Origin: Thiocapsa imhoffii
GTDB taxonomy: Bacteria > Pseudomonadota > Gammaproteobacteria > Chromatiales > Chromatiaceae
DNA length: 64,000 nt
Assembly (NCBI RefSeq): GCF_016583985.1
Contig: NZ_NRSD01000005.1
Coordinates: forward strand, 1 to 64,000
Direction: 5' to 3'
Made by a program: the position numbers and the translations under genes. The notes below the pieces were generated by a model. It saw only the letters and a program-made list of their open reading frames with translations, was not told where the DNA came from and did no database searches. How positions within the stretch are numbered: the stretch's first letter is position 1; each line of letters starts with the position of its first letter. Below, one piece after another: positions 34,320 to 43,134 of this stretch.

Positions 34320-34745
34320 GTGACGGCGACACCAGCGAATCCGGCGGGGCAGAGCGCTGCCCCGGCCGACGACGAGTCCCGGCCCTTGCCTGCTCCGGAC
34401 CCCGGCGAGGTGCTCGATCTCGCGGTTTTGATTCGTCTGGAGGCGGATCTGGGCCGCGAATCGGTTCGCGAACTCCTGACCTTGTTCGGGAGCGAGGCGG
34501 CGCGGCGCTGCACGCGCCTGGAGGCGGCCATCGCGGCCGGCGATCCCTTGGAAGCCGCTAAAGAGGCGCATGCGCTCAAGGGCAGTGCGCTCACCTTTGG
34601 GGCCTGTCGACTGAGCGCTTGTGCGCTGTCATTCGAACAGGCGGGGCGGGGCGGGGACCTCAATTTCATCGTCCAATCGATGCCCCAGCTGTTGGGACTC
34701 CTACAGGAGACGCAGCGCCAGTTGGGCGCGCACTTCGGGGCTTGA
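34320..34745 (+). CDS. Histidine phosphotransfer (Hpt) domain protein
   Basis: The 141-residue protein has a Pro/Ala-rich N terminus and an Hpt four-helix bundle. The phosphorylatable His is in EAAKEAHALKGSALTFGACR, and LARLEADLGRESVRELLTLF-like helices precede it. Hpt proteins relay phosphate from hybrid kinases to response regulators; no kinase is adjacent. The start may be the GTG at 34320, right after the DUF302 stop, or an ATG at 34299 overlapping it. Confidence 0.82.
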   Translation: MTATPANPAGQSAAPADDESRPLPAPDPGEVLDLAVLIRLEADLGRESVRELLTLFGSEAARRCTRLEAAIAAGDPLEAAKEAHALKGSALTFGACRLSACALSFEQAGRGGDLNFIVQSMPQLLGLLQETQRQLGAHFGA

Positions 34746-34825
34746 CCCCGTGCCTGCAGTCTGGCGTCGCGCTGCCGCCGGATCCTCAAGCCTGATTTTT
34801 CAACGCCACAAGAGAGACCGCTACC

Positions 34826-35431
34826 ATGGCCGATCCGAACGACACCATGACGCTACCGACCATCGCTCCCTTCGGGGATCTCGAGAAGAATTGGGGCTGG
34901 CTGTTTGCCTTTGCGCTCTTCTCGATCCTGCTCGGAACCTTGGGGCTGGGCATGACCTTTTTGCTGACCGAGCTTGCCATGGTCTTCTTTGCCGCCCTGC
35001 TGATCGTGGGCGGCGTGTTTCAATTGCTCGACGCGCTCAAGTGCAGTGGCTGGAAAAGCACCGCCTGGCATGTGTTGATCGCCCTACTCTACGTGGCCGC
35101 CGGTGTCTACATGACCCTGCATCCAACCTTGGCCGCGGTCTCCCTGACCTTGCTGCTCGGGATCATGTTCATCACCGTGGGCATCCTGCGCGCCATCATG
35201 GCCTTTCAGGTGAAGCCCGCCAAGGGTTGGTACTGGCCGCTGCTCTCTGGGCTCGTCTCCTTGATCCTCGGGGGCCTGATCCTGGCCCAATGGCCCGCGT
35301 CAGGCCTCTTTATCATCGGACTCTTCATCGCGATCGAGCTCATCTTCAACGGCTGGTCCTATCTCTTCATCGCGCTCGCCGCGCGCGCCGCCGGCAAGGA
35401 TCGTCTGCAGGGTGGTCAGGCGGTGGCCTGA
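34826..35431 (+). CDS. HdeD family membrane protein (DUF308)
   Basis: The 201-residue protein has six hydrophobic helices arranged in three pairs (FALFSILLGTLGLGMTFLLT; LIALLYVAAGVYMTLHPTLA; LLSGLVSLILGGLILAQWPA), the HdeD/DUF308 pattern. HdeD contributes to acid resistance in enterics at high density; in other bacteria the role is not established. It is the last gene before the BREX island; 48 bp after its stop begins a strong inverted repeat. Confidence 0.87.
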   Translation: MADPNDTMTLPTIAPFGDLEKNWGWLFAFALFSILLGTLGLGMTFLLTELAMVFFAALLIVGGVFQLLDALKCSGWKSTAWHVLIALLYVAAGVYMTLHPTLAAVSLTLLLGIMFITVGILRAIMAFQVKPAKGWYWPLLSGLVSLILGGLILAQWPASGLFIIGLFIAIELIFNGWSYLFIALAARAAGKDRLQGGQAVA

Positions 35432-35479
35432 GCGATCGAGCCACTAGCCGGGGGGCGTTCTGCACGCGGAGGATTCACG

Positions 35480-35526
35480 ACATTCAGCATCTCATCGCCT
35501 GAGAGGCGCTGGTGATTGCTGAATGT
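35480..35526. terminator. Inverted repeat downstream of the HdeD gene
   Basis: Perfect 10-bp arms ACATTCAGCA (35480-35489) and TGCTGAATGT (35517-35526) enclose 27 bp that contain a smaller hairpin CGCCT-GAG-AGGCG. There is no U-tract. It lies just outside the candidate island end at 35537 and may be a terminator or a recombination-directionality site. Confidence 0.45.
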
Positions 35527-35536
35527 TGGGTGGGGG

Positions 35537-35550
35537 TGGTGGAGCCGAGG
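35537..35550 (+). repeat. Candidate attachment site, distal copy of the tRNA-Ala 3' end
   Basis: TGGTGGAGCCGAGG is identical and in the same orientation as 52503-52516. Identity stops at the flanking bases on both sides. It lies 11 bp past the inverted repeat and 212 bp beyond the brxL stop. Confidence 0.65.
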
Positions 35551-35639
35551 TCTACCGAACTTGCCCGCTTTCCGCACTGATTCATAAACGTTATCCATCC
35601 ACGTGCTGCGCGGAGTTGCCCCCAAACCTGCCCCTCGTT

Positions 35640-35664
35640 GAGGGTCGATAGCGGCTCGACCCTC
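35640..35664. terminator. Hairpin downstream of brxL
   Basis: Nine-bp arms GAGGGTCGA and TCGACCCTC enclose a 7-nt loop. On the minus strand it lies 98 bp after the brxL stop and could end the BREX transcript; no U-tract follows on that strand, so it is only a candidate. Confidence 0.45.
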
Positions 35665-35761
35665 GGCGAGAGCAATCGAGTTTTTCCCATGTGAACCGAC
35701 TCGAAATATCCGACGAACGGTCGTGCACGGCTACGCACGAAGTCCCGACAACCCGAGCCTC

Positions 35762-37831
35762 TCACTCGATCAGCGCCTTGAGCAAGGCATCCCTGGCGTC
35801 GGAGTAAAACACCACGGTGACGCGCGTGGCGATGTCGTCATCCAGCTCGATGAGCTGCTTGCGCGTGGTCACCGGCAGCAGGATGGTCTTTGCCCCCTTG
35901 TCCGCCGCAGCCTCGACCACGCTAACCACGTTGTAGACCGGCTCGATGGACCCGCCCAGGTTGAGTCCGCCGACGACGATCAGTCCGCCCTTGAGGCTTT
36001 TCTCCAGCAGGGCCGAGCACAGCGCGAGCAAGGCCCCGACGCCTGTGGCAGTTCCGGACTTGCCGGCGTCGAAGGCGCGCATCTGCACCGAAAACTCGTG
36101 TGCCCGCGGATCGCGGTCGCCGACTAGGTTTTTGGCCCGCGTATAGAGGTTTTGTTCGGCACAGCGAACGCTCTCTTTGAAGGGCGCGGGCGGCGGTTGG
36201 TTGAGGATCTTGACCCCGGACCCCGGCCCCTGGGTGACGTCCAAACGATAGAGCCCGGGATGCTCGTCCAGCCCGCCGGGCGAGAGAACCCAGATCTGTC
36301 CGGGCGGCAGCGGGTCGTCGCCGATGCTGTCCTCGTTCTGCAGCTCCGGGGTGGAGACGAACTGCTCTACCCCGTCTAATCCCATCTGGTAGCTGAAGTG
36401 CGTGTTGCGGAACTCCGCGGAGCCGATCCGCTTCTGTTGCTCCTTGACGCGGCGGCGGCACTCGAGCGCCAGTCGGGCGGCCCATTCGATGGCGTGATCC
36501 GGGATCTCCTGGTACGCCGTCCCGGCGCCTTCCGTGTTGGCGTAGGGGTACATCAGCTTCAGGAGCCCATTCATCGTCTTCTGGACCGCGTTGACATCGC
36601 GCCCGGTCAAGGCCCCGCCGAACTGGATGCGCCCCTGGAAGTTCTGCAAGCGCGAGGACGCCCGCAGGTGATTCCAGCAGGAGGAGAGGAAGTCGCTCAC
36701 CAGGCCGAAATGGTCGGTGAGCTGCTCGCGGTTGACCTTGGGGATGTCCCAGCCCGGCATGTAGGAATGGATGCGGTCCATGAAGGCGGTGTCGTCGCGC
36801 ATCTCAGGCGGCATGGGGCCGAACAGATGGCCAACGCGCTGCTGGTGGACGACATCCACCTCGAAGTTGCCGACCATGACGACGCTTCCGAAGCCGCGGA
36901 TACTTTCCTTGCCGCGGCTGAACTCGCCGGACTCCATGTAGCCCTTCATGATGTTGACCCCGTCCTTTTGGTCGAAGCTGATCCCTGAGACCTCATCGAA
37001 GCAGACCACGTCGTACTGACACACCAGTCCACGCTGACCGGTGCTGTTGTTGACGAACATGCGCGCCACCGACGCCTTGCCGCCCGAGACCAGGTGCGCG
37101 TAAGGCGACACCTGCTGGAACAGATGGCTCTTGCCAGTCCCACGCGGCCCCAACTCCACCGCGTTGTAATTGTTCTCAACGAAGGGAACCATCCGCAGCA
37201 GCATGACGTCGCGGGTGCGGGGCGTGAGGCTCTCGGGCTCCAGCCCGACGCTGCGCAAGAGGAACGCCTGCCACTGCTCGAAGCTGAAGGCGGCACGCCC
37301 GCGGGCCAGGGTGTCCAGCGCATCGCGTTTGGAGAGCTGGATCTCGCGCAGCGACTCGATGCCGAAGGGCCGACCGTTTTTCTCCTCGGCGATGCTCGGG
37401 TCGTAGCTCAGGTCGATCTCGGCATAGAAGCCGCCGGTGAGCATCCGCTCGTGGGTGTGCACCAGGGCATCGTCGATGCGGACATCTTTGATCCGCAGGC
37501 TCGGCAGCTCGGCCACGAAGCAATCGTTCTTGGCGTCCAGGCGTGCAGTGATCAGGTCGATCAGCTTGACGCGACCCTGCTCCTTTGCGCGGGCCTTGAA
37601 CAGCTCCTCCTCGCCTGCACGCACCGTGCGGCTGGCGAGCTGGCGCTGCACGATGTCCAGCCCCTCCTGGATCTCTGCCTCGTCGGTGCTGGAGCAGTAG
37701 CGCCCGAGCAGGAACTCGCCCACATAGGTGGGCACCGGATACTGGCCTTTGAACCGGCGCACCAGGTCTTTGCGAACGACAAATCCGTCGAACGCCTGGG
37801 CGGCGAGCTGGTCGAGCGCGTCGAGCTGCAT
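35762..37831 (-). CDS. brxL: BREX type 1 Lon-like AAA protein BrxL
   Basis: The 689-residue protein has an N-terminal domain (YPVPTYVGEFLLGRYCSSTD), an AAA core with Walker A ELGPRGTGKSHLFQQ (residues 228-235) and Walker B VVCFDEVSGISF, and a C-terminal Lon-protease-like domain. In that domain FDAGKSGTATGVGALLALCS places a Ser-Gly-Thr-Ala where Lon has its catalytic Ser, followed by GGLNLGGSIEPVYNV. BrxL assembles as ring oligomers on DNA and is required for phage exclusion but not for methylation. It is the last gene of the operon, 3 bp after pglZ. Confidence 0.95.
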   Translation of the reverse strand: MQLDALDQLAAQAFDGFVVRKDLVRRFKGQYPVPTYVGEFLLGRYCSSTDEAEIQEGLDIVQRQLASRTVRAGEEELFKARAKEQGRVKLIDLITARLDAKNDCFVAELPSLRIKDVRIDDALVHTHERMLTGGFYAEIDLSYDPSIAEEKNGRPFGIESLREIQLSKRDALDTLARGRAAFSFEQWQAFLLRSVGLEPESLTPRTRDVMLLRMVPFVENNYNAVELGPRGTGKSHLFQQVSPYAHLVSGGKASVARMFVNNSTGQRGLVCQYDVVCFDEVSGISFDQKDGVNIMKGYMESGEFSRGKESIRGFGSVVMVGNFEVDVVHQQRVGHLFGPMPPEMRDDTAFMDRIHSYMPGWDIPKVNREQLTDHFGLVSDFLSSCWNHLRASSRLQNFQGRIQFGGALTGRDVNAVQKTMNGLLKLMYPYANTEGAGTAYQEIPDHAIEWAARLALECRRRVKEQQKRIGSAEFRNTHFSYQMGLDGVEQFVSTPELQNEDSIGDDPLPPGQIWVLSPGGLDEHPGLYRLDVTQGPGSGVKILNQPPPAPFKESVRCAEQNLYTRAKNLVGDRDPRAHEFSVQMRAFDAGKSGTATGVGALLALCSALLEKSLKGGLIVVGGLNLGGSIEPVYNVVSVVEAAADKGAKTILLPVTTRKQLIELDDDIATRVTVVFYSDARDALLKALIE

Positions 37832-37834
37832 GGA

Positions 37835-40144
37835 TCAATCCCCTCCGATGGTCACGGGCTGCTTGGCCACCACCTGCCCGTCGCGCAGGACCACGAGCAC
37901 GGCCTTCTCCCCTTCGTTCCTGTCGTCCGTGACCAACACGGCTGCGGCGCCATCCACGTCCGGCGGTTGCATCCGTCGCTCCGGGTCGAGCAGGCTCGAT
38001 GCCGCGTTCGCCGGTTGCGTGCGGATGTCGAGGAGGGTCCCCGCGAATCCGCCCTGTAACTGCACCCGCAACCGCATGCCTTTCCACTCGGCGCTCAGAA
38101 CCGCGACAGCCGCCTGGGCGGCCGGACCGTCGGCCGTGACGGTCAGTGTCGGGGTCAACGCCTCCTGCAGGCTGAGACCCCCGTGCGCATATTCGATGCC
38201 GAGCTTGAACGCCGAGACTCCCGGGGCGTAGACCACCGAGTGGCCGCCGCCCCAGAACCAAGGCAGTTCCGGAAAACCATGCTGAGCGCCAGGCTGGGGC
38301 ACGGCACAGCGTGACCAGCGCGATTGGGTCAGATGTGCCGGCAGGTCCGCCTTGGGTAATCCCCCCGGTAGTAGGAGCCACCCATGGTCCGTCACCAGGA
38401 CGGCGCGTTGCCAACCGGCCGCGAGCAGCTCGCGCACCCGCAAGGCCACCGCCCGCAGCTCCTCATCGAGTCGCCAAGCCAGACGCGCTCCCTGGGCATG
38501 CCCGTCATGGTCGAAGGTCCCGATCTCGGTCCAGGCGGCGCCGCTCGGATCCCCGGTGGACGCCGTCTCAAGCCAGGACCACCCATGGTTCGCCAACAGG
38601 GTGCGAAAGGTCTGAGTCGTCAGATTCTTGCCGGTCTCGGTACGCTGTGGCTCGAACCCCTCCGGCAGACTGTTGCCGATCAAGGTCTCTGCCAGCGGGC
38701 GCCACGCGGGCTTGGCCGTCGCGGTCACGGTGGGCAGGGCAGTCCAGCGGGTGACGGTCTCCACGGTGAGTCCGTCCGCCCGGAGTCGCCGGGCCAGATC
38801 CAGGCCCAAGTCGCAACGCAGACCATCCACGAACACCATGACCGTCCCCGGGGTCGACTCGAACAAGGGACTTTGGGCTGGGTTGGCCATCGGGTAGCTC
38901 AGGCCCCAACCCTGAACCTGCTCCGCGAGGCCGGCCAGCCACGGAAGATACACGGCGCGCAGCGCCGCCGTCACGGCATCCAGATCCGGAGCATCGCGCA
39001 CCGTCGCATACGCGCGCCAGGCGGCGGCATCCACTGCCCAGCCGCGCTCCTGGTAGGCCGCGGACAACGCCTCCCAATCGTGGCCGCCGACTCCCGCGGA
39101 GATCCCCTCCGCCAGGATCTTCAACTGCACGACGGCCCGAGCCAGCGGCGCCTCGCCCAGATCCGCCCACAGGGAATCGGCCCGCGAGGCATGCTGCCCG
39201 CACAGTTTTGTGAGCTGCGTGAGCGCCTCCGCCCTCGGACGATCCGAAAGGCCCAAGAGGCCGGCGCGCAACCCGTCTTCCTGTTGACGGTTGGTGGCCG
39301 GCATCCGGTCGTTGGCGCCATCGAGCAAGTCCTTCGGATGCGCCAGGTCGAGCGCCTTGCGCACCCCGGCGAAGGCTTTGTGCGCCTGACAGTAGCGCGT
39401 CCAGACCTGATCCCAGATCCCGCCGCCAGCCACCAGCCGGTCCACCGCGGCGATGATCCCGTCCTTGTCCGGGTTCAGACCGAAGGTCGGCTTGCACAGG
39501 GCCTTGAATCCGGCCCAGCGCTCGGTGGACCAGTCGCCATGGCTGCCGTCGCTGGTCGCCATCCACTCCAGCAGCAGGCCGACCGGATCGCCGGCCGCCA
39601 ACCCATGCAGATCCGCCGCCTCCAGGCGCCGGCCGGAAAGGCTGGAGACCGGCGCGCGCAGCACCTGCGTCAGTTGGGCGCCCACCGCATCCAGGGTCGC
39701 GCGGTCACGGGCCAGATCAAGCCCCAGCCCGCCCTCCTTGGACGACATGAAGGCGGACGGCGTCCAGTCCTTTCCATTCTGCTGACTCCAGAACTGACCT
39801 TGGAACTGAAGCGCGAACAGATGCCGCGCGGCCTCCGGGAACCCGGCGGCGCCCCGAAAGGCATACCGCGCCACACCCGGCAGATAGACCAACGGCGCGT
39901 GCCCCCAAGTCCCACGCGCAAGCCGGTAACGCAGCCAGGTGGAGGGACCGGTGCGCTCATCGGCGATCTCCGGTGCCAGCACCAGCAATTCCGGCATCGC
40001 GTCCTGCAGCAGCGGGATGGCTCGGGACCACAGGCCCTCCCCGTCGGTCCACAGCACCACGGATGGCGCAGCCAGGTCGTGGCGGTTGTAGATCGCCGCC
40101 GCGCGGAGGCGGTCGATTAGTTGTTCAAGGATGGTTGTTGTCAT
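37835..40144 (-). CDS. pglZ: BREX type 1 PglZ (alkaline-phosphatase fold)
   Basis: The 769-residue protein has a helical N-terminal half. The PglZ alkaline-phosphatase-like core follows with MVFVDGLRCDLGLDLARRL (first metal Asp), later TFDHDGHAQG, and VLVTDHGWLLLPGGLPKADL with Asp-His for the second metal site. This last pattern is typical of the BREX-1 type B PglZ subfamily. PglZ is needed for both methylation and defence in studied BREX systems; its substrate is not known. It starts in a 4-bp overlap with the DUF433 gene and is very GC-rich compared with the PARIS-like genes. Confidence 0.93.
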   Translation of the reverse strand: MTTTILEQLIDRLRAAAIYNRHDLAAPSVVLWTDGEGLWSRAIPLLQDAMPELLVLAPEIADERTGPSTWLRYRLARGTWGHAPLVYLPGVARYAFRGAAGFPEAARHLFALQFQGQFWSQQNGKDWTPSAFMSSKEGGLGLDLARDRATLDAVGAQLTQVLRAPVSSLSGRRLEAADLHGLAAGDPVGLLLEWMATSDGSHGDWSTERWAGFKALCKPTFGLNPDKDGIIAAVDRLVAGGGIWDQVWTRYCQAHKAFAGVRKALDLAHPKDLLDGANDRMPATNRQQEDGLRAGLLGLSDRPRAEALTQLTKLCGQHASRADSLWADLGEAPLARAVVQLKILAEGISAGVGGHDWEALSAAYQERGWAVDAAAWRAYATVRDAPDLDAVTAALRAVYLPWLAGLAEQVQGWGLSYPMANPAQSPLFESTPGTVMVFVDGLRCDLGLDLARRLRADGLTVETVTRWTALPTVTATAKPAWRPLAETLIGNSLPEGFEPQRTETGKNLTTQTFRTLLANHGWSWLETASTGDPSGAAWTEIGTFDHDGHAQGARLAWRLDEELRAVALRVRELLAAGWQRAVLVTDHGWLLLPGGLPKADLPAHLTQSRWSRCAVPQPGAQHGFPELPWFWGGGHSVVYAPGVSAFKLGIEYAHGGLSLQEALTPTLTVTADGPAAQAAVAVLSAEWKGMRLRVQLQGGFAGTLLDIRTQPANAASSLLDPERRMQPPDVDGAAAVLVTDDRNEGEKAVLVVLRDGQVVAKQPVTIGGD

Positions 40145-40551
40145 GATACGGGTGAGTCGGGGCGTCCCGTCCCGGCAACTCGCGAGGCGGGATGCCCCGC
40201 CGCCTGCCGCAGGGCTTTGTAGTTGTAATCGAGATCGATCTGCACCTTGCCGAACAGATCGGAGATGTCGTGCGGTTTCGTTGAGGTGTTGGACAACCCG
40301 CGTAACCTGACACGATGAGCCTGCAAATCCATGGCAAAAGTGATACAGGCGTCAATGTCCGCCGGCTCCAGCGACGGGTACTGGCGCAGAATCTGATCCG
40401 GGGATTCACCGGCACTCAGCAAACCGATGATGGTCTCGACAGTGATCCGCAGGCCGCGGATCGTCGGGCGCCCGTTGCAGAGATCCGGATGGACGGTAAT
40501 GCGAGCATCCCTGTCTTTGAACCAAACGCCGTCCTCGTCCGCTGCCTTCAT
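40141..40551 (-). CDS. DUF433 protein coupled to pglZ
   Basis: The 136-residue protein has a DUF433 winged-helix-like core (RITVHPDLCNGRPTIRGLRI, then ETIIGLLSAGESPDQILRQY and PSLEPADIDACITFA), then a basic extension (HRVRLRGLSN...DLDYNYKALRQA). DUF433 proteins usually act as antitoxins or DNA-binding partners of DUF5615 PIN-like toxins; no such toxin is present. GGAGG lies eight bases before the ATG at 40551. Its stop overlaps the pglZ start by 4 bp, so it is made with PglZ and may regulate this half of the locus. A longer frame to 40617 is less likely. Confidence 0.82.
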   Translation of the reverse strand: MKAADEDGVWFKDRDARITVHPDLCNGRPTIRGLRITVETIIGLLSAGESPDQILRQYPSLEPADIDACITFAMDLQAHRVRLRGLSNTSTKPHDISDLFGKVQIDLDYNYKALRQAAGHPASRVAGTGRPDSPVS

Positions 40552-40906
40552 CGTCGAAACCTCCAGATGTGTCAGTTGCGCTCGGCGACTCGAAGTGTAT
40601 TCGGGTTCGCCCTTCATCCTGGTGTCGGGCGACCTTGGGCGGTCTGTGCGATCATTCTCCTATCCCGCCGTCTGTCCAGCGATCCCGAGGTCGCCGACAC
40701 GACATGTCGAAGTCACTGCTCGAGATTAACCCTCACCTGCGTTATCCCGCGACACGGCCCGCCGGGTTGCGGGTTTCCGCGTCCAGTTCCTCGGCAGTGG
40801 AAGGCATCTACTGGCCATTCTCCAAGGCAGACCCCGCAAGGAAAGTCGATGTCGAGCCAATGAGGTCCTGCAGTCAACGCCGCACTGCGTCAGACCGCCA
40901 ACCAAG
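40552..40906. other. Only large gap inside the BREX locus
   Basis: These 355 bp separate the PARIS-like pair from DUF433-pglZ-brxL and must hold the promoter of the latter if they are not read through. No consensus -35/-10 pair is obvious. A small plus-strand frame at 40704-40910 occupies much of it. Confidence 0.4.
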
Positions 40907-40910
40907 CTAG
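40704..40910 (+). CDS. Small opposite-strand ORF, possibly a gene remnant
   Basis: An ATG at 40704 opens 68 codons, starting MSKSLLEINPHLRYPATRPA and continuing SSSSAVEGIYWPF. The beginning has the look of a real small protein (short proteins starting similarly, with SSAVEGI, are common in accessory regions). The second half becomes Arg/Ser-rich and unlike a folded protein. It runs against every other island gene and overlaps the ariB stop by 4 bp. It is probably the decayed start of an inserted gene. Confidence 0.35.
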   Translation: MSKSLLEINPHLRYPATRPAGLRVSASSSSAVEGIYWPFSKADPARKVDVEPMRSCSQRRTASDRQPS

Positions 40911-41752
40911 AGCACCAGATAAGGCGTGTTCGCCTGCTCCCAGCCGCGTATCGCGGCGCCGAAATGGCCGCCGTGAAGCTCTTGATCGTCGAAAGCGCTG
41001 CGCAGCATGGCCGCGATGTCGTCTACCCCCTTGCTTGGCTTGAGGCTACCCAGCATCCGCATCAGACCGATACGCAGGATGCTCACCAAGTCGTGACCTT
41101 GGCAGACTAACCAAGGATCAGCGACCGGGAGCGTTTCCAACGCCGCACGCAGATCGCCGATGGATGGGACTGCGCCGGTCTCTACCGCTGCATCATGTAG
41201 CTCGTTCCGCAAGACCAACCAGGTCTCGCGTTTCAGAAAGCGTTCTGGTCCGAGCTTTTCAAACGGGATCTCCCAGCCCCGGCGCTGCGCCACCCAACGC
41301 AGCCGGCCGAACTCCAGTCCACGCTCCAGCAGGGAATCCCGAATCGAGTGACCTTGGCGCTCTTCCATTTCACGGATCTTCGCGGAGGTGCCAAGCTCCG
41401 CCAGGACGCGCTCCAAAGCAGGGGAGCGAATCAACGTGCACTCCAAATCGTGGGTGTCCGTAGCGATCAGATTAGGCGATGGGCGGGAGCGCCCCTTCAG
41501 ACCATCGAAATCATCGTCCACGACACCGAGCGCGCCGCGGAATCGGGACATGTCCAAGCGGGCGATCGCGCCCTCTACGTTCGGCTTGCCATTGCCGATG
41601 ACGAGTTCACACTGACCGGGCGCAACCCTAGGACTCCAGAACTTATGGTCGTCCTCGCCCTCGACGATCAAAAAGCTGCCGCCATGGAGTTGGCGCGTCA
41701 TGATCACCTCTGTGGCGACGATACCGGCATCCTTGTGGCCGAGCAGCGTCAT
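40907..41752 (-). CDS. ariB: AriB-like DUF4435/Toprim effector of a PARIS-type system
   Basis: The 281-residue protein has a Toprim domain: GGSFLIVEGEDDHKFWSPRV (catalytic Glu 31, with Asp 34-35) and ALGVVDDDFDGLKG (D-x-D 79-83). DTHDLECTLIRSPALERVLA follows, the DUF4435 pattern. In PARIS, AriB is held by AriA and, on sensing a phage anti-restriction protein, is freed to cleave host tRNA-Lys, stopping growth. Gene order and 4-bp overlap with the ATPase (41749-41752) match PARIS. Related AAA plus Toprim pairs (for example other OLD-like or RloA/B-like sets) remain possible, so the name rests on domain pairing. Confidence 0.75.
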   Translation of the reverse strand: MTLLGHKDAGIVATEVIMTRQLHGGSFLIVEGEDDHKFWSPRVAPGQCELVIGNGKPNVEGAIARLDMSRFRGALGVVDDDFDGLKGRSRPSPNLIATDTHDLECTLIRSPALERVLAELGTSAKIREMEERQGHSIRDSLLERGLEFGRLRWVAQRRGWEIPFEKLGPERFLKRETWLVLRNELHDAAVETGAVPSIGDLRAALETLPVADPWLVCQGHDLVSILRIGLMRMLGSLKPSKGVDDIAAMLRSAFDDQELHGGHFGAAIRGWEQANTPYLVL

Positions 41753-43134
41753 ACCAGCTCCGCGTCTAATCCGATCATGAGGTCTGATCGATCACCCACG
41801 ATAAAGGGCGAATGGGTCGCCATGAGCACATCGAACTGAGCGGTCTCGACAATCTCAAGTAGATCCGGGAGGAACCGTTTCTGCCATGCAACATGCAATG
41901 AGAGCTCGGGTTCATCGATCAAGACCAAGGTATTCTGCCGCACCCGAAACAGAAGGTCATAATGGAGCACCAACTCGTGTTGTTCACCGGACGACAATGC
42001 GTCCAACTCCAAGGCTCGGCCCTGCTCGCCCTCGGCGATTAATCCCAGATCACGGTCGATGCGGATCTGCTTGTGGTGAAACTTGTGATTGACATTATCA
42101 AGCAGCAGGCGTGCACGCTGCGCGAGATCGTCTAGCTCGGATAGCTTGTCCTCCGTGTCTTGAACATAGAGAGCCATGACACTTTCCTGAGCTGGCTCAA
42201 GGCTCTCCAACTTCGCGGTATCGAACGGGTGGCTATCCAGCTTGTCCAGCAATCCGATTCCTTTGAGCTCCTTCCGTCGCTCGTCAAGCTTCTCCATGCG
42301 CTGTTTCAAATCGTCGGCAGGCAGCCTCATGTAGCCGCTGCTAAGGAGGCGCTGCGGAAACGATTGGTCGAGCGTTTGGGAGCGTTGGCCGTAACGTGCC
42401 ATGGTGTCATTAATGCGTGACCTCAGATCCCGTGCGTAATCCATAACGGTGGATGAGGTTCGAGGTCGAGACGGATAAAGTCGAGGATGTTCCGGGCCGA
42501 CACGAAGCAGCCGCTGAGCGGCGATGAAATGCACCTTAACCTTGTCGTGTATTTCTTTCAGCCAGTCCGGGTCGGTCGATCGCCCTGTCAGCAGGAGGTT
42601 TGCGGAAACCTCGTCGCCGTATCGCACAACTACCTCTTCCGGCGAGAGTAAATCGTCACTTTCTCTTTCATCCAGCCACAGATCGTCGCTTTGCCGATGA
42701 ACCCAAGGGATACGGCTTCCAATCGCGTCCGCAATGACAACAACATCCTGGTTGGTCAGGACCTCATGCCGATCGACTTCCTTGTCACGTTCAAACAACT
42801 TCAGTTGCAGCGTCCGAAAAGGCTCTTGACGCGCCTTTCTAGAAGACTTCCTCGTCTTGCCAGCTGGTTTCGGCGGTCCGAGGGTCAACTCTATTCTTCT
42901 ATGGTCTGTTAATTCCAGGATAAAACGGCCAAAAGGCACGCGCTGGAACAGACTGTACCTTCCATCCAAGAGCGCATTCACCATTTTGAGAAGCATGGTC
43001 TTCCCCACACCATTGGGGCCATGCAAAATGGTGACACGGTCGTCCAGTTTTAGATCCACCCTGTGGTTGAATGCCTCGAAGAGGCTGTCGACCTGGATCC
43101 TCTTGACGCGCAGTAGTGGCTCGGTTTCGTTCAT
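41749..43134 (-). CDS. ariA: AriA-like ABC/Rad50-type ATPase of a PARIS-type system
   Basis: The 461-residue ATPase has Walker A LHGPNGVGKTMLLKM (residues 39-46), an inserted coiled and helical region (about 195-340, MEKLDERRKELKGIGLLDKL), the ABC signature DALSSGEQHELVLHYD, Walker B TLVLIDEPELSLH and the H-loop MATHSPFIVG. Size and order match AriA, the scaffold that sequesters AriB. Its start overlaps the pglX stop by 4 bp (ATGA, 43131-43134), coupling the sensor to the BREX methyltransferase. Base composition is visibly lower in GC than brxL-pglZ, suggesting a separate origin. Confidence 0.77.
   Translation of the reverse strand: MNETEPLLRVKRIQVDSLFEAFNHRVDLKLDDRVTILHGPNGVGKTMLLKMVNALLDGRYSLFQRVPFGRFILELTDHRRIELTLGPPKPAGKTRKSSRKARQEPFRTLQLKLFERDKEVDRHEVLTNQDVVVIADAIGSRIPWVHRQSDDLWLDERESDDLLSPEEVVVRYGDEVSANLLLTGRSTDPDWLKEIHDKVKVHFIAAQRLLRVGPEHPRLYPSRPRTSSTVMDYARDLRSRINDTMARYGQRSQTLDQSFPQRLLSSGYMRLPADDLKQRMEKLDERRKELKGIGLLDKLDSHPFDTAKLESLEPAQESVMALYVQDTEDKLSELDDLAQRARLLLDNVNHKFHHKQIRIDRDLGLIAEGEQGRALELDALSSGEQHELVLHYDLLFRVRQNTLVLIDEPELSLHVAWQKRFLPDLLEIVETAQFDVLMATHSPFIVGDRSDLMIGLDAELV

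Noticed and set aside
38384-40120. 578-codon plus-strand frame opposite pglZ
   Set aside because: Antisense artefact; Arg/Pro/Gln-rich with no domains, while pglZ is complete.
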